Part shown: piece after piece, positions 9,298 through 17,151 of the stretch
Layout of the letters: each line of letters opens with the position of its first letter
Position numbering within the stretch: position 1 is the first letter of the stretch
Origin: Sphingomonas folli
Lineage (GTDB): Bacteria; Pseudomonadota; Alphaproteobacteria; Sphingomonadales; Sphingomonadaceae
NCBI RefSeq assembly: GCF_019429525.1
Contig: NZ_JAHXZL010000001.1
Span: 248,001 to 312,000, forward strand
DNA: 64,000 nucleotides
Direction: 5' to 3'
The notes under the pieces: model-generated
Database searches by the model: none
What the model was told of the DNA's origin: nothing
What the model saw: the letters and a program-made list of their open reading frames with translations, nothing else
Translations under genes and position numbers: made by a program

Positions 9298-9372
9298 CGG
9301 CTGGCGCGTTCCGCTCTCGAACCACCTTCCGCAACCCGTTGCACCTTCACGCATTCCGCTTCCCGCGCGACG

Positions 9373-9420
9373 CGAATGTTGAGAAAGTTGAGTCGCTGAC
9401 GCAGCATGACTCAACATTCG
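9373..9420. repeat. 11-bp inverted repeat with nested alternative stem
   Basis: CGAATGTTGAG (9373-9383) and CTCAACATTCG (9410-9420) are perfect inverse complements. An overlapping pair, GTTGAGTC (9387-9394) and GACTCAAC (9408-9415), could form instead. It lies in the 396-bp gap (9168-9563) between the small gene after dxs and the antitoxin gene. Apart from this, the preceding palindromic repeat and the operator at 9537, I see nothing else in that gap. Confidence 0.4.
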
Positions 9421-9536
9421 TCGCGGGCCGGCGCCGGCGTTCGCTATATCCACGGTGAGAAAGAGCGGCGCGATCGTCGCACGTCCTCACCGATGTAGGA
9501 AAGACGAGGCTTGCCAACCCCGCCCCACCACCCTAT

Positions 9537-9554
9537 CGTTTAACGCGTTAAACG
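9537..9554. promoter_or_regulatory. 18-bp perfect palindrome, probable antitoxin operator
   Basis: CGTTTAACGCGTTAAACG is a perfect palindrome immediately upstream of the Shine-Dalgarno (CGGAGGA) and GTG start of the antitoxin gene. Ribbon-helix-helix antitoxins typically autorepress by binding such palindromes with their toxin partner. The position next to the ribosome-binding site fits repression. Confidence 0.6.
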
Positions 9555-9563
9555 GAGGACGAA

Positions 9564-9800
9564 GTGCTCGGCGTCAGGCTCGACACGGAACTCGAGGAGC
9601 GGCTCGCCGCGGTCGCGCGCACGCAGGGGCGTAGCAAGAGCGACATCGCGCGCGAGGCGGTCCGTCGCTACGTCGAGCTGCACGACGAGGCGTTCCGGCG
9701 CGAGGCGCGGCGCCAGTCGCTGCGTGCGTCGAAGCGCGACACGAGACAGGATTATGCCTTCTGGGAGACGATCGAGGCGGAGGATTCGGCGTGGCGGTGA
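9564..9800 (+). CDS. Ribbon-helix-helix (CopG/RelB-like) antitoxin
   Basis: 78 aa starting at GTG 9564 with a clear GGAGGA Shine-Dalgarno sequence. The N-terminus (VRLDTELEERLAAVARTQGRSKSDIAREAVRRYVEL) is a classic RHH fold: beta strand VRLD, helix A, the GRSKSDIAREA turn and helix B. The charged C-terminal half (FRREARRQSLRASKRD... ending DSAWR) is the likely toxin-wrapping tail, commonly disordered. It overlaps the following MazF-like gene by 4-10 bp, the usual antitoxin-first arrangement. The product should neutralise the toxin and autoregulate through the palindrome at 9537. Confidence 0.85.
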   Translation: MLGVRLDTELEERLAAVARTQGRSKSDIAREAVRRYVELHDEAFRREARRQSLRASKRDTRQDYAFWETIEAEDSAWR

Positions 9801-10168
9801 CGTTGGCCGAGGCCCCGGCGGCGACCGACGCCGCGCCGACGATCACGCACGGCGCGATCGTCGAGCTCGCCGCGCCGGACGACGCCGCGGGTGCCCCGCG
9901 CGTCGGCGTCGTGGTCCAGGCCGACCTCTTCAACGAGACCCATGCCACCGTCACCCTGTGCCCGCTGACCGCGGTGGTCGGCGGCGAGTCGCTGTTCCGC
10001 GTCGCCATCTCGCCGCAGGAGCACACCGGCCTGACGGTCGAGTGCGAGGTGCAGGTGGATCGCATCACCTCGGTGCGGCGTCATCGCATCGTCAAGGTGA
10101 TCGGCCATGCCTCGGCGACCCGCATGGAGCAGGTCGATCAGGCGCTGCGTCGCTGGTTAGCTCTTTAG
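9791..10168 (+). CDS. Type II toxin, MazF/PemK family endoribonuclease
   Basis: 125 aa (GTG 9791). A second GTG at 9797 would give a GTGA overlap with the antitoxin stop and is equally plausible. The fold is recognisable from HGAIVELA near the start, RVGVVVQADLFNETHATVTLCPLT (strand plus the conserved NxxxxTVxxxPLT block of MazF/PemK), VECEVQVDRITSVRRHRI (Q-D-hydrophobic-K/R block) and a C-terminal helix ending in a leucine-rich stretch. MazF toxins cut mRNA at short sequence motifs; the cleavage motif cannot be predicted here. Partner of the RHH antitoxin upstream. Confidence 0.85.
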   Translation: MAVTLAEAPAATDAAPTITHGAIVELAAPDDAAGAPRVGVVVQADLFNETHATVTLCPLTAVVGGESLFRVAISPQEHTGLTVECEVQVDRITSVRRHRIVKVIGHASATRMEQVDQALRRWLAL

Positions 10169-10191
10169 ATACAACTGGATAGGGACGGAAT

Positions 10192-11100
10192 ATGACCCCG
10201 ATCGTGAAGTCCATCCTCGACAAATACGAGGCCACCAGCCCGGCGATCAAAGCCAATCTCGCGCGCATCCTCATGCACGGCAAGCTGGGCGGCACGGGCA
10301 AGCTGATCATCCTGCCGGTCGATCAGGGCTTCGAGCACGGGCCGGCGCGCAGCTTCGCGGTCAACCCGCCGGCGTACGACCCGCACTATCACTACCAGCT
10401 CGCGATCGACGCCGGCCTGTCGGCCTATGCCGCGCCGCTCGGATCGCTCGAGGCGGGCGCGGACACGTTCGCGGGGCAGATCCCGACCATCCTCAAGCTC
10501 AACAGCTCCAACAGCTGGGCCACCCGCGCCGCGCAGGCGCAGACCGGCAGCGTCGAGGACGCGCTGCGGCTCGGCTGCGCCGCGATCGGCTTCACCATCT
10601 ATCCCGGCTCGGACGACATCTTCGAGTCGATGGAGCAGATCCGCGGGCTGCGCGAGGAGGCCGCCGCGGCGGGGCTGGCGACGGTGATCTGGAGCTACCC
10701 GCGCGGCGGCAAGCTGAGCAAGGACGGCGAGCTGGCGCTCGACGTCGGCGCCTATGCGGCCCACATGGCGGCGCTGCTCGGCGCGCACATCATCAAGGTC
10801 AAGCTGCCGACCGCGCACATCGAGCAGCCCGAGGCGCAGAAGGCCTATGAGGGCACCGACTGGTCGAACCAGGCCGATCGCGTCCGCCACGTCGTCCAGT
10901 CGAGCTTCGCGGGGCGGCGGATCGTGGTGTTCTCGGGCGGCGCGGCCAAGGGGATCGACGCGGTCTACCAGGACGCGCGCGATATCCTCGCGGGCGGCGG
11001 CAACGGCTCGATCATCGGGCGCAACACCTTCCAGCGCGAGCGCGGCGAGGCGCTGGCCATGCTGGAGAAGCTGGTCGCGATCTATCGCGGCGAGGGGTGA
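10192..11100 (+). CDS. Class I fructose-bisphosphate aldolase (DhnA/FbaB type)
   Basis: 302-aa Schiff-base aldolase of the archaeal/DhnA type, cleaving fructose 1,6-bisphosphate to DHAP and G3P. Typical blocks are LIILPVDQGFEHGPARSFA near the N-terminus (phosphate/substrate loop), WSYPRGG, AHIIKVKLPT with the candidate Schiff-base lysine, and IVVFSGGAAKG followed by GGGNGSIIGRNTFQR, the C-terminal phosphate-binding strands. Its length matches the family and differs from metal-dependent class II enzymes. It starts with ATG at 10192, 23 bp after the toxin gene, but a functional link to that module is unlikely. Confidence 0.92.
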   Translation: MTPIVKSILDKYEATSPAIKANLARILMHGKLGGTGKLIILPVDQGFEHGPARSFAVNPPAYDPHYHYQLAIDAGLSAYAAPLGSLEAGADTFAGQIPTILKLNSSNSWATRAAQAQTGSVEDALRLGCAAIGFTIYPGSDDIFESMEQIRGLREEAAAAGLATVIWSYPRGGKLSKDGELALDVGAYAAHMAALLGAHIIKVKLPTAHIEQPEAQKAYEGTDWSNQADRVRHVVQSSFAGRRIVVFSGGAAKGIDAVYQDARDILAGGGNGSIIGRNTFQRERGEALAMLEKLVAIYRGEG

Positions 11101-11144
11101 GGGAGGGGGGCGCTCGCCGGTGAGATCGCGGTACGTTCGTCACC

Positions 11145-11235
11145 GTGCCCCGGCGCAGGCCGGGGCCCAGGTGGGAAGGCTGCGGTGGATCCTGCCGATC
11201 GTCGCCCGACTGGGCTCCGGCCTCGGCCGGGGCAC
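11145..11235. repeat. Imperfect inverted repeat, intergenic
   Basis: GTGCCCCGGCGCAGGCCGGGG near 11145 faces CTCCGGCCTCGGCCGGGGCAC ending at 11235. Each arm itself folds (CCCCGGC...GCCGGGG). It belongs to the same style of extragenic palindrome as those at 23121 and 34552 (tract of CCCGG / CCGGG with a GCAGGC-type loop). The rest of the 11101-11306 gap shows no gene or THI-box that I can support. Confidence 0.5.
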
Positions 11236-11306
11236 GGCTGGCGAGGGGCTGACACCAGAACCGCCCCCGCTTCCCCCCGCGCTCCCGACCCGCTAGTCGC
11301 ACGCCC

Positions 11307-11996
11307 ATGACAGACGACCCGCTCGGCCCGCTCGACCCCGATTTCGCCGTGAACTTCAAGCGCGACGATCGCCGGCCGCCGTGCCAGCTCTACCTGATCT
11401 CGCCGCTCGACGTGGCGGGCGCCTTCCCCGATCGGCTCGCGCGCGCGCTCGACGCCGCGCCGGTCGCGGCGTTCCAGTTCCGCGTCAAGGACGTGGACCA
11501 GCATCAGGCGGCGCGGCTGGCCGAGCCGCTCCAGAAGATCTGCGCGCAGCGCGACGTCGCCTTCATCGTCAACGACAGCGTGAGCCTCGCCAAGCGGCTC
11601 GGCGCCGACGGCGTCCACCTCGGGCAGGAGGACGGCGACGCGCGCGAGGCGCGCGCCACCCTCGGCCCCTCGGTCCAGATCGGCGTCACCTGCCACGACA
11701 GCCGCCATCTCGCGATGGAGGCGGGCGAGGCGGGCGCCGACTATGTCGCGTTCGGCAGCTTCTATCCCACCTCCACCAAGGAGGTGAAGCATCGCGCCGA
11801 GCCGGTGATCCTGTCGTGGTGGTCGGCGGTGTTCGAGCTGCCCGCGGTGGCGATCGGCGGGATCACGCCCGCCAATGCCGCGCCGCTGGTCGCCGCGGGC
11901 GCGGACTTCATCGCGGCGTCGGGCGCGGTGTGGGGCGGTGACGAGGCGGCGGCGGTGCGCGCCTTCGCCGCGGTGCTGGAGCCCGGGCGCGGCTGA
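11307..11996 (+). CDS. thiE: Thiamine phosphate synthase
   Basis: 229-aa TIM-barrel enzyme joining HMP-PP and the thiazole phosphate to thiamine phosphate. Seen in order: YLISPLD, FQFRVKDVD (diphosphate-binding Arg-Lys in place of the common QLR.K), FIVNDSVSLAKRLGADGVHLGQED (the strongly conserved ND...GVHLGQ block), IGVTCHDSRH, DYVAFGSFYPTSTK (the GPxxPTxTK equivalent) and VAIGGITPAN. The N-terminal ~25 residues are an extension compared with short ThiE proteins. ATG 11307. Confidence 0.93.
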   Translation: MTDDPLGPLDPDFAVNFKRDDRRPPCQLYLISPLDVAGAFPDRLARALDAAPVAAFQFRVKDVDQHQAARLAEPLQKICAQRDVAFIVNDSVSLAKRLGADGVHLGQEDGDAREARATLGPSVQIGVTCHDSRHLAMEAGEAGADYVAFGSFYPTSTKEVKHRAEPVILSWWSAVFELPAVAIGGITPANAAPLVAAGADFIAASGAVWGGDEAAAVRAFAAVLEPGRG

Positions 11997-12026
11997 GTCG
12001 TTACGCCCCTCACACGTTCGTGAGAG

Positions 12027-13034
12027 GTGATGTCGATGCGTCTCAACTTCCTTCTGACCGCGGCCGCGGTCCTGGCCCCCGCCGCTGCCGTGGCACAGGC
12101 GCCCGCCGCACCGCCGCCGCTCGACCGCGACATCCTCCACGTCCAGGTGATCCTCGACCATCTCGGCTTCGCGCCCGGCATTCTCGACGGGCGCGGCGGC
12201 CAGTCGCTCCAGCTCGCGCTGCGCGGCTTCCAGGAGAGCCGCGGCCTCCCAGAGACGGGCAAGCCCGACGCCGCGACGATGCGCGCGCTCTACCCCTATC
12301 GCGCGGCGCGGCCGACCGTCACGATCAGGCTGACCGCCGATATGGTGCGCGGTCCGTTCCTCGGCGCGATCCCGCACGGCTATGATAAGCAGGCCGAGCT
12401 GCCGACCCTCGGTTACCGCTCGCCGATGGAGAAGCTGGCCGAGATGTTCCACACCACGCCCGCGGTGCTGATGGCGCTCAACTCGCCCGCGACGCGGATC
12501 GCGCAGGGCGCGACGGTGACCTTCCCCAACGCGCTGCCCAGCTCGCGCGCTTATCCCGCCGACGTCTCGCCGGAATGGCGCCAGACGCTGACGATGCTCA
12601 ACGTCGACGGCGCCTCGCCCAAGGGTGAGAGCATCGTCGTCGACAAGTCCGAGGGGTCGCTGCGCGTGCTCGACAAGGCGGGCAAGCTGGTGGCGCAATT
12701 CCCGGTCACGACGGGGAGCGAGCACGACCCGTTGCCGCTCGGCACCTGGACGATCAAGGGCAAGGATTACAACCCGAAGTTCCACTACAACCCGGCGCTG
12801 TTCTGGGACGCCAAGAAGAACGACAAGAAGACGATGCTGCCGCCGGGGCCGAACGGGCCGGTCGGCGTGGTGTGGATCGATCTGTCCAAGGACCATTACG
12901 GCATCCACGGCACGCCCGAGCCGTCGACGATCGGGCGGAGCGAGAGCCACGGCTGCATCCGCATGGCCAATTGGGACGTCGCGCGGCTGACGCTGATGCT
13001 CTCCAACGGCGCCAAGGCGGTGTTCCAGGCGTGA
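12027..13034 (+). CDS. L,D-transpeptidase with peptidoglycan-binding domain
   Basis: 335-aa exported protein. A signal peptide (FLLTAAAVLAPAAAVAQA, cleavage near residue 22) is followed by a PG_binding_1-like domain (LHVQVILDHLGFAPGILDGRGGQSLQLALRGFQ) and a LysM-like segment. The YkuD catalytic domain carries HGTPEPSTIGRSESHGCIRM, with the nucleophile Cys at about residue 310 and the upstream His. It should form 3-3 crosslinks in peptidoglycan or link proteins to it, in the periplasm. ATG at 12027 (MMSMRLN); the internal ATG (MRLN, 12036) could also be the start. The next gene is another wall enzyme, 7 bp downstream. Confidence 0.9.
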   Translation: MMSMRLNFLLTAAAVLAPAAAVAQAPAAPPPLDRDILHVQVILDHLGFAPGILDGRGGQSLQLALRGFQESRGLPETGKPDAATMRALYPYRAARPTVTIRLTADMVRGPFLGAIPHGYDKQAELPTLGYRSPMEKLAEMFHTTPAVLMALNSPATRIAQGATVTFPNALPSSRAYPADVSPEWRQTLTMLNVDGASPKGESIVVDKSEGSLRVLDKAGKLVAQFPVTTGSEHDPLPLGTWTIKGKDYNPKFHYNPALFWDAKKNDKKTMLPPGPNGPVGVVWIDLSKDHYGIHGTPEPSTIGRSESHGCIRMANWDVARLTLMLSNGAKAVFQA

Positions 13035-13041
13035 GGCGCGC

Positions 13042-13638
13042 GTGACGAGGCTGGGCTGGGGCATATTGGCGCTGATCGTCGTCGCGGTCGCGGGCTTCAT
13101 CTCGCTGCTCGAGCCGCATCGACCGGGGCGGGGCGGGGCTCCCGCGGTCTCCGCCTCGTCCACCGCCGCTCCCACTCCGGTCGCGCCGGTGCCGGGCAAG
13201 CTGCTGGTCCCGGTCGCGGGCGTCGAGCGCGCCGCGCTGCGCTCCTCCTGGGGGGAGGCGCGCGGCGGCGGCACGCGCGGGCACCAGGGGATCGACATCA
13301 TGGCGCCGGCCGGCACGCCGGTGCTCGCCGCGGCGGACGGTCGCGTCGAGAAGCTGTACGAGAGCGGGCTCGGCGGCACCACGCTCTACCAGCGCGCCGC
13401 CGACGGGGCGTGGGAGTTCTACTACGCGCATCTCTCGGGCTACGCGCCCGGGCTCGCCGAGGGGCAGGCGGTGCGCGCGGGGCAGGTGATCGCCTATGTC
13501 GGCGACACCGGCGACGCCGGGCCGGGCAATTACCACCTGCATTTCGGGCTCAGCCGGATGCCCGCGGGGGCGCGCTGGTGGCAGGGCGAGCCGCTCGATC
13601 CCTATCCTTACCTTGCCGTCAGCCCCGCCAGCCGCTAG
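13042..13638 (+). CDS. M23-family (LytM/peptidase) murein endopeptidase
   Basis: 198 aa with an N-terminal membrane anchor (LGWGILALIVVAVAGFISLL) and an M23 domain. HQGIDIMAPAGTPVLAAADGRV gives the HxxxD zinc ligands, YYAHLSGYAPGLAEGQAVRAGQVIAYVGDTGDAG is the typical middle, and NYHLHFGLSR gives the HxH motif. All zinc ligands are present, so it is expected to be an active peptidoglycan endopeptidase, unlike degenerate EnvC/NlpD forms. GTG start 13042, probably co-transcribed with the L,D-transpeptidase. Confidence 0.9.
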   Translation: MTRLGWGILALIVVAVAGFISLLEPHRPGRGGAPAVSASSTAAPTPVAPVPGKLLVPVAGVERAALRSSWGEARGGGTRGHQGIDIMAPAGTPVLAAADGRVEKLYESGLGGTTLYQRAADGAWEFYYAHLSGYAPGLAEGQAVRAGQVIAYVGDTGDAGPGNYHLHFGLSRMPAGARWWQGEPLDPYPYLAVSPASR

Positions 13639-13706
13639 AGCCGCGCCACCCGGCGCCCCGCTGACCAGCGGCGGTGCCCCAGTTCTGTTGACATAGGCAC
13701 GGCCCC

Positions 13707-14270
13707 ATGAAGATCAGCGGCGTGGACATTCGTCCCGGCAACATCATCGAGTACGAAGGCGGCATCTGGCGCGCGGTCAAGATCCAGCACACCCAGCCCG
13801 GCAAGGGCGGGGCGTACATGCAGGTCGAGCTCAAGAACCTGCGCGACGGCCGCAAGAACAACGTCCGCTTCCGCTCGGCCGAGACGGTGGAGCGCGTCCG
13901 CCTCGACACCAAGGACTTCCAGTTCCTGTTCGCCGAGGGCGAGGGCCTCGTCTTCATGGACAAGGACACCTACGATCAGGTGACGCTGCCGCGCGACCTG
14001 CTCGGCGACGCTGCCGCCTTCCTGCAGGACGGGATGGACGTGGTGATGGAGCTCCACGACGAGGAGCCGATCAGCGTGCAGCTGCCCGACACGATCGAGG
14101 CGACGATCGTCGAGGCCGACGCGGTGGTGAAGGGGCAGACCGCCTCGTCGAGCTACAAGCCCGCGATCCTCGACAATGGCGTGCGCGTGATGGTGCCGCC
14201 GCACATCAGCAGCGGCACGCGCATCGTCGTCGACGTCTACGAGCAGACCTACGTCCGCCGCGCCGACTGA
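13707..14270 (+). CDS. efp: Elongation factor P
   Basis: 187 aa, the standard length. EF-P enters the ribosomal E site and relieves stalling at polyproline stretches. The modification-loop lysine is present in [13 protein letters not shown] (Lys33). The central OB domain and the C-terminal signature ([30 protein letters not shown]; the family pattern ends in TGEYxxR) are recognisable. ATG at 13707. I see no epmA or epmB partner in the window, so how Lys33 is modified cannot be said. Confidence 0.97.
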   Translation: MKISGVDIRPGNIIEYEGGIWRAVKIQHTQPGKGGAYMQVELKNLRDGRKNNVRFRSAETVERVRLDTKDFQFLFAEGEGLVFMDKDTYDQVTLPRDLLGDAAAFLQDGMDVVMELHDEEPISVQLPDTIEATIVEADAVVKGQTASSSYKPAILDNGVRVMVPPHISSGTRIVVDVYEQTYVRRAD

Positions 14271-14281
14271 GGCGCGACGTC

Positions 14282-14302
14282 CCCGCTCTCGACGGGAGCG
14301 GG
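14282..14302 (+). terminator. GC-rich hairpin after efp
   Basis: CCCGCTC (14282-14288) pairs with GAGCGGG (14296-14302) across a 7-nt loop, 12 bp after the efp stop. There is no U-run, so it is a weak intrinsic-terminator candidate or an mRNA 3'-end stabiliser. Confidence 0.35.
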
Positions 14303-14389
14303 CCGGGGCGCGGGGCGGCCCCACTTCCCACCGCCCTTTGTTCCTCCGGGCCGGCGCTCTTCCCGGTGCAGGGGGAGGAGAATGATCGA

Positions 14390-15202
14390 ATGCCATCCCA
14401 TTCCGGCCTGTTCACGGTCATCGAGCGCGCCGCCCGCAAGGCCGCGCCGCGGCTGCGTCGCGACTTCAACGAGGTCCAGCACCTCCAGGTGAGCCGCAAG
14501 GGCCCCGCCGATTTCGTGAGCCAGGCCGATCAGCGCGCCGAGCGGACGCTGTACGACGAGCTCTCCAAGGCGCGCCCCGACTGGGGCTTCGTGATGGAGG
14601 AGGGCGGCACGATCGAGGGCGACCCGAGCAAGCCGCGCTTCATCATCGACCCGCTCGACGGCACCAGCAACTTCCTCCACGGCGTGCCGCATTTCTGCAT
14701 CTCGATCGCGGTCGAGGAGCCGCTCGCCAACGGCAAGCGCGAGATCACCACCGCCCTGGTCTACCAGCCGCTCACCGACGAGAGCTTCTGGGCCGAGAAG
14801 GGCCGCGGCGCCTGGCTGCAGGACCAGCGGCTGCGCGTGTCGTCGCGGCGTGACCCGTCCGAGGCGCTGGTCGCGACCGGCATCCCCTTCATGGGTCACG
14901 GCGACTTCGTGCAGTGGACGCGGATCTTCGGCGCGGTGGCGCCGCAGGTCGCTGGTATCCGCCGGCTCGGCGCCGCGGCGCTCGACCTCGCCTGGGTCGC
15001 CGCCGGGCGCTTCGACGCTTACTGGGAGAGCGACCTGAAGCTGTGGGACGTCGCCGCCGGCATGCTGCTGGTGAAGGAGGCGGGCGGCTATGTCACCGAC
15101 TTCCGCGGCGGCGACAAGCCGATCGAGCGCAACGAGTTCCTCGCCGCCAACGACGGGCTCCATACCAAGCTCCACAAGATGGTGGCGCAGGCGCTGCGCT
15201 GA
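14390..15202 (+). CDS. suhB: Inositol monophosphatase family protein (SuhB-like)
   Basis: 270 aa. The ATG at 14390 is chosen over an upstream GTG because GGGGAGGAG at about 14372-14380 is a good Shine-Dalgarno sequence and the SuhB-like protein starts SGLFTVIERAARKA. Li-sensitive phosphatase metal motifs: EEGGTIEG (Glu ligand), DPLDGTSNFLHGVPHFCISIAV (DPxDGTxN, the signature) and WDVAAGMLLVKEAGG near the C-terminus. It hydrolyses inositol-1-phosphate or related sugar phosphates; in E. coli SuhB also acts in rRNA antitermination. The efp-suhB order is common in sphingomonads. Confidence 0.92.
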   Translation: MPSHSGLFTVIERAARKAAPRLRRDFNEVQHLQVSRKGPADFVSQADQRAERTLYDELSKARPDWGFVMEEGGTIEGDPSKPRFIIDPLDGTSNFLHGVPHFCISIAVEEPLANGKREITTALVYQPLTDESFWAEKGRGAWLQDQRLRVSSRRDPSEALVATGIPFMGHGDFVQWTRIFGAVAPQVAGIRRLGAAALDLAWVAAGRFDAYWESDLKLWDVAAGMLLVKEAGGYVTDFRGGDKPIERNEFLAANDGLHTKLHKMVAQALR

Positions 15203-15371
15203 GTCCTCCCGGGCGGGGGGCTGAGCCCTCCCGAGCGGGCGCGCCATGCACCGGCGCGCGGCCAGTTCACCTGCGATTCATTCTCAGCGCCCGCGGCCTT
15301 GCCCCCTATCGGGCAGGGGTCTAGAGCGTCCGCGTTCCATTCGCACCTGCGAGAGAGGCGAGAGAGACATA

Positions 15372-15746
15372 GTGGTCGATCTGTCGCAATATCTGCCGAT
15401 CCTCCTGTTCCTGGGGGTGGCGCTCCTGCTGTCGAGCGCGTTCGTCTTCCTGCCGATGGCGGTCGCCAAGCTGACCGGCGCGGCCAAGCCGACGCCCGAG
15501 AAGCTGGCCGAATATGAGTGCGGCTTCCCCGCGTTCGAGGACAGCCGCTCGCAGTTCGACGTTCGTTTTTATCTCGTTGCCATCCTGTTCATCATCTTCG
15601 ATCTCGAGGCGGCGTTCCTATATCCTTGGGCGGTAAGCGTTTTCTCGCTCGGATGGACCGCATGGATCTCGATGATGATCTTCATCGCCGAACTCGCGCT
15701 CGGCCTGGTATACGCATGGAAGAAGGGAGCGCTGGAGTGGGAGTAG
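15372..15746 (+). CDS. nuoA: NADH-quinone oxidoreductase subunit A
   Basis: 124-aa, three-TM subunit at the junction of the peripheral and membrane arms of complex I. Seen: [25 protein letters not shown] (TM1), the [44 protein letters not shown] block (conserved Cys loop and TM2), then TM3. The start is GTG 15372 after a GAGGCGAGAGAG Shine-Dalgarno-like tract; a longer upstream reading frame lacks NuoA character. First gene of the operon, with its coding end overlapping nuoB by 10 bp. Confidence 0.95.
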   Translation: MVDLSQYLPILLFLGVALLLSSAFVFLPMAVAKLTGAAKPTPEKLAEYECGFPAFEDSRSQFDVRFYLVAILFIIFDLEAAFLYPWAVSVFSLGWTAWISMMIFIAELALGLVYAWKKGALEWE

Positions 15747-16306
15747 AGGCGCACTCCGGGCCGATCGGGCTCGTCAACAACCCGGAGCCCGCGGGCGGCA
15801 TCGTCACGCCCGACCAGGGCTTCTTCGACGGCCTCAACGGCGAGCTCAACGACAAGGGCTTCCTGGTCACCTCGACCGAGGAACTGTTCCAATGGGCGCG
15901 CACCGGCTCGCTCTGGTGGATGACCTTCGGGCTGGCGTGTTGCGCGGTGGAGATGATCCACGTCAACATGCCGCGCTACGACATGGAGCGGTTCGGCGCC
16001 GCCCCGCGCGCCTCGCCTCGCCAGTCGGACGTGATGATCGTCGCCGGCACGCTCTGCAACAAGATGGCGCCCGCGCTGCGCAAGGTCTACGACCAGATGT
16101 CGGAGCCCAAGTACGTCATCTCGATGGGCTCGTGCGCCAACGGCGGCGGCTATTATCACTATAGCTACAGCGTCGTGCGCGGCTGTGACCGGGTGGTGCC
16201 GGTCGACATCTACGTGCCCGGCTGCCCGCCGACCGCGGAGGCGCTGCTGTACGGCGTGATGCAGCTGCAGCGGAAGATCCGCCGCGCCGGGAGCATCGAA
16301 CGGTGA
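15737..16306 (+). CDS. nuoB: NADH-quinone oxidoreductase subunit B
   Basis: 189 aa from GTG 15737, which overlaps the nuoA stop. It carries cluster N2, the last iron-sulfur cluster before quinone: ligands in [10 protein letters not shown] (tandem Cys), [23 protein letters not shown] and [18 protein letters not shown]. The N-terminal ~30 residues ([20 protein letters not shown]) are alphaproteobacteria-like. Matches 20-kDa-type PSST. Confidence 0.97.
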   Translation: MGVEAHSGPIGLVNNPEPAGGIVTPDQGFFDGLNGELNDKGFLVTSTEELFQWARTGSLWWMTFGLACCAVEMIHVNMPRYDMERFGAAPRASPRQSDVMIVAGTLCNKMAPALRKVYDQMSEPKYVISMGSCANGGGYYHYSYSVVRGCDRVVPVDIYVPGCPPTAEALLYGVMQLQRKIRRAGSIER

Positions 16307-17151
16307 GGGCGCCCGCTCCCGCCTATGCGGCGAATCTCAACGACGCGACGATCGAGACCGCGCGCGGCGCGATCGGCGCCGGCCTGCTCGACGCGGTCGA
16401 GGTCGCCGGCGAGGTGCAGCTGCATGTGACGCGCGAGGCGCTGGTGCCCGCGCTGACCGCGCTGCGCGACACGCCGGGGCTCGAATATCAGCAGCTGATG
16501 GAGATCGCGGGCGTCGACTATCCCGATCGCGCCGAGCGGTTCGAGGTGGTCTACTGCCTGCTGTCGCTGACGCGCAACCACCGGCTCCACGTCCATGTCG
16601 GCGCGACCGAGGACACGCCGGTGCCGTCGGTCACCGAGCTGTGGCCGGTCGCGGGCTGGCTCGAGCGCGAGGTGTACGACATGTTCGGCGTGCTGTTCGC
16701 GGGCAACCGCGACCTGCGCCGTATCCTCACCGACTATGGCTTCCGCGGCCACCCCTTCCGCAAGGACTTCCCGCTGAGCGGCTTCGTCGAGATGCGCTAT
16801 TCCGAGGAGCAGAAGCGCGTCGTGTACGAGCCGGTGAAGCTCGCGCAGGACTTCCGCACCTTCGACTTCATGAGCCCCTGGGAGGGCGCCGAATACGTGC
16901 TCCCGGGCGACGAGAAGGCGAAGCTGCCCGAGGCGAAGGGCGCGCAGACGCCCGCCACCGCGACCGAGATCCAGAAGGCCGGCGCGACCGAGACGCCGAA
17001 GCAGGCGGCGCCCGCCTCGAGCGAGCCGTACGCCAAGAAGGACGCGACCAGCACCGCCGAGACCGGCGCGGGGCGCGCCGAATCCGCTGGTAAGCCCGCG
17101 CCGGCCGACCCCGACGTCGTGCCGTCGAAGGGCGGAGGGCAGAACCAATGA
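16303..17151 (+). CDS. nuoC: NADH-quinone oxidoreductase subunit C, with long low-complexity tail
   Basis: 282 aa, GTG start overlapping the nuoB stop by 4 bp. Residues 1-200 are the 30-kDa subunit domain: [18 protein letters not shown] and [40 protein letters not shown], the signature. After the conserved [14 protein letters not shown] end, an extra ~80 residues rich in Ala, Thr, Glu, Lys and Pro follow. They have no predicted fold and are not needed in shorter homologues. The tail ends at the nuoD overlap, so it is genuinely in frame and not a frameshift. Confidence 0.95.
   Translation: MRAPAPAYAANLNDATIETARGAIGAGLLDAVEVAGEVQLHVTREALVPALTALRDTPGLEYQQLMEIAGVDYPDRAERFEVVYCLLSLTRNHRLHVHVGATEDTPVPSVTELWPVAGWLEREVYDMFGVLFAGNRDLRRILTDYGFRGHPFRKDFPLSGFVEMRYSEEQKRVVYEPVKLAQDFRTFDFMSPWEGAEYVLPGDEKAKLPEAKGAQTPATATEIQKAGATETPKQAAPASSEPYAKKDATSTAETGAGRAESAGKPAPADPDVVPSKGGGQNQ

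Noticed and set aside
11101..11306. Thiamine riboswitch (THI box) before thiE
   Set aside because: The sequence does not show the conserved CUGAGA/GAUACC-type motifs; only palindromic repeats are visible.
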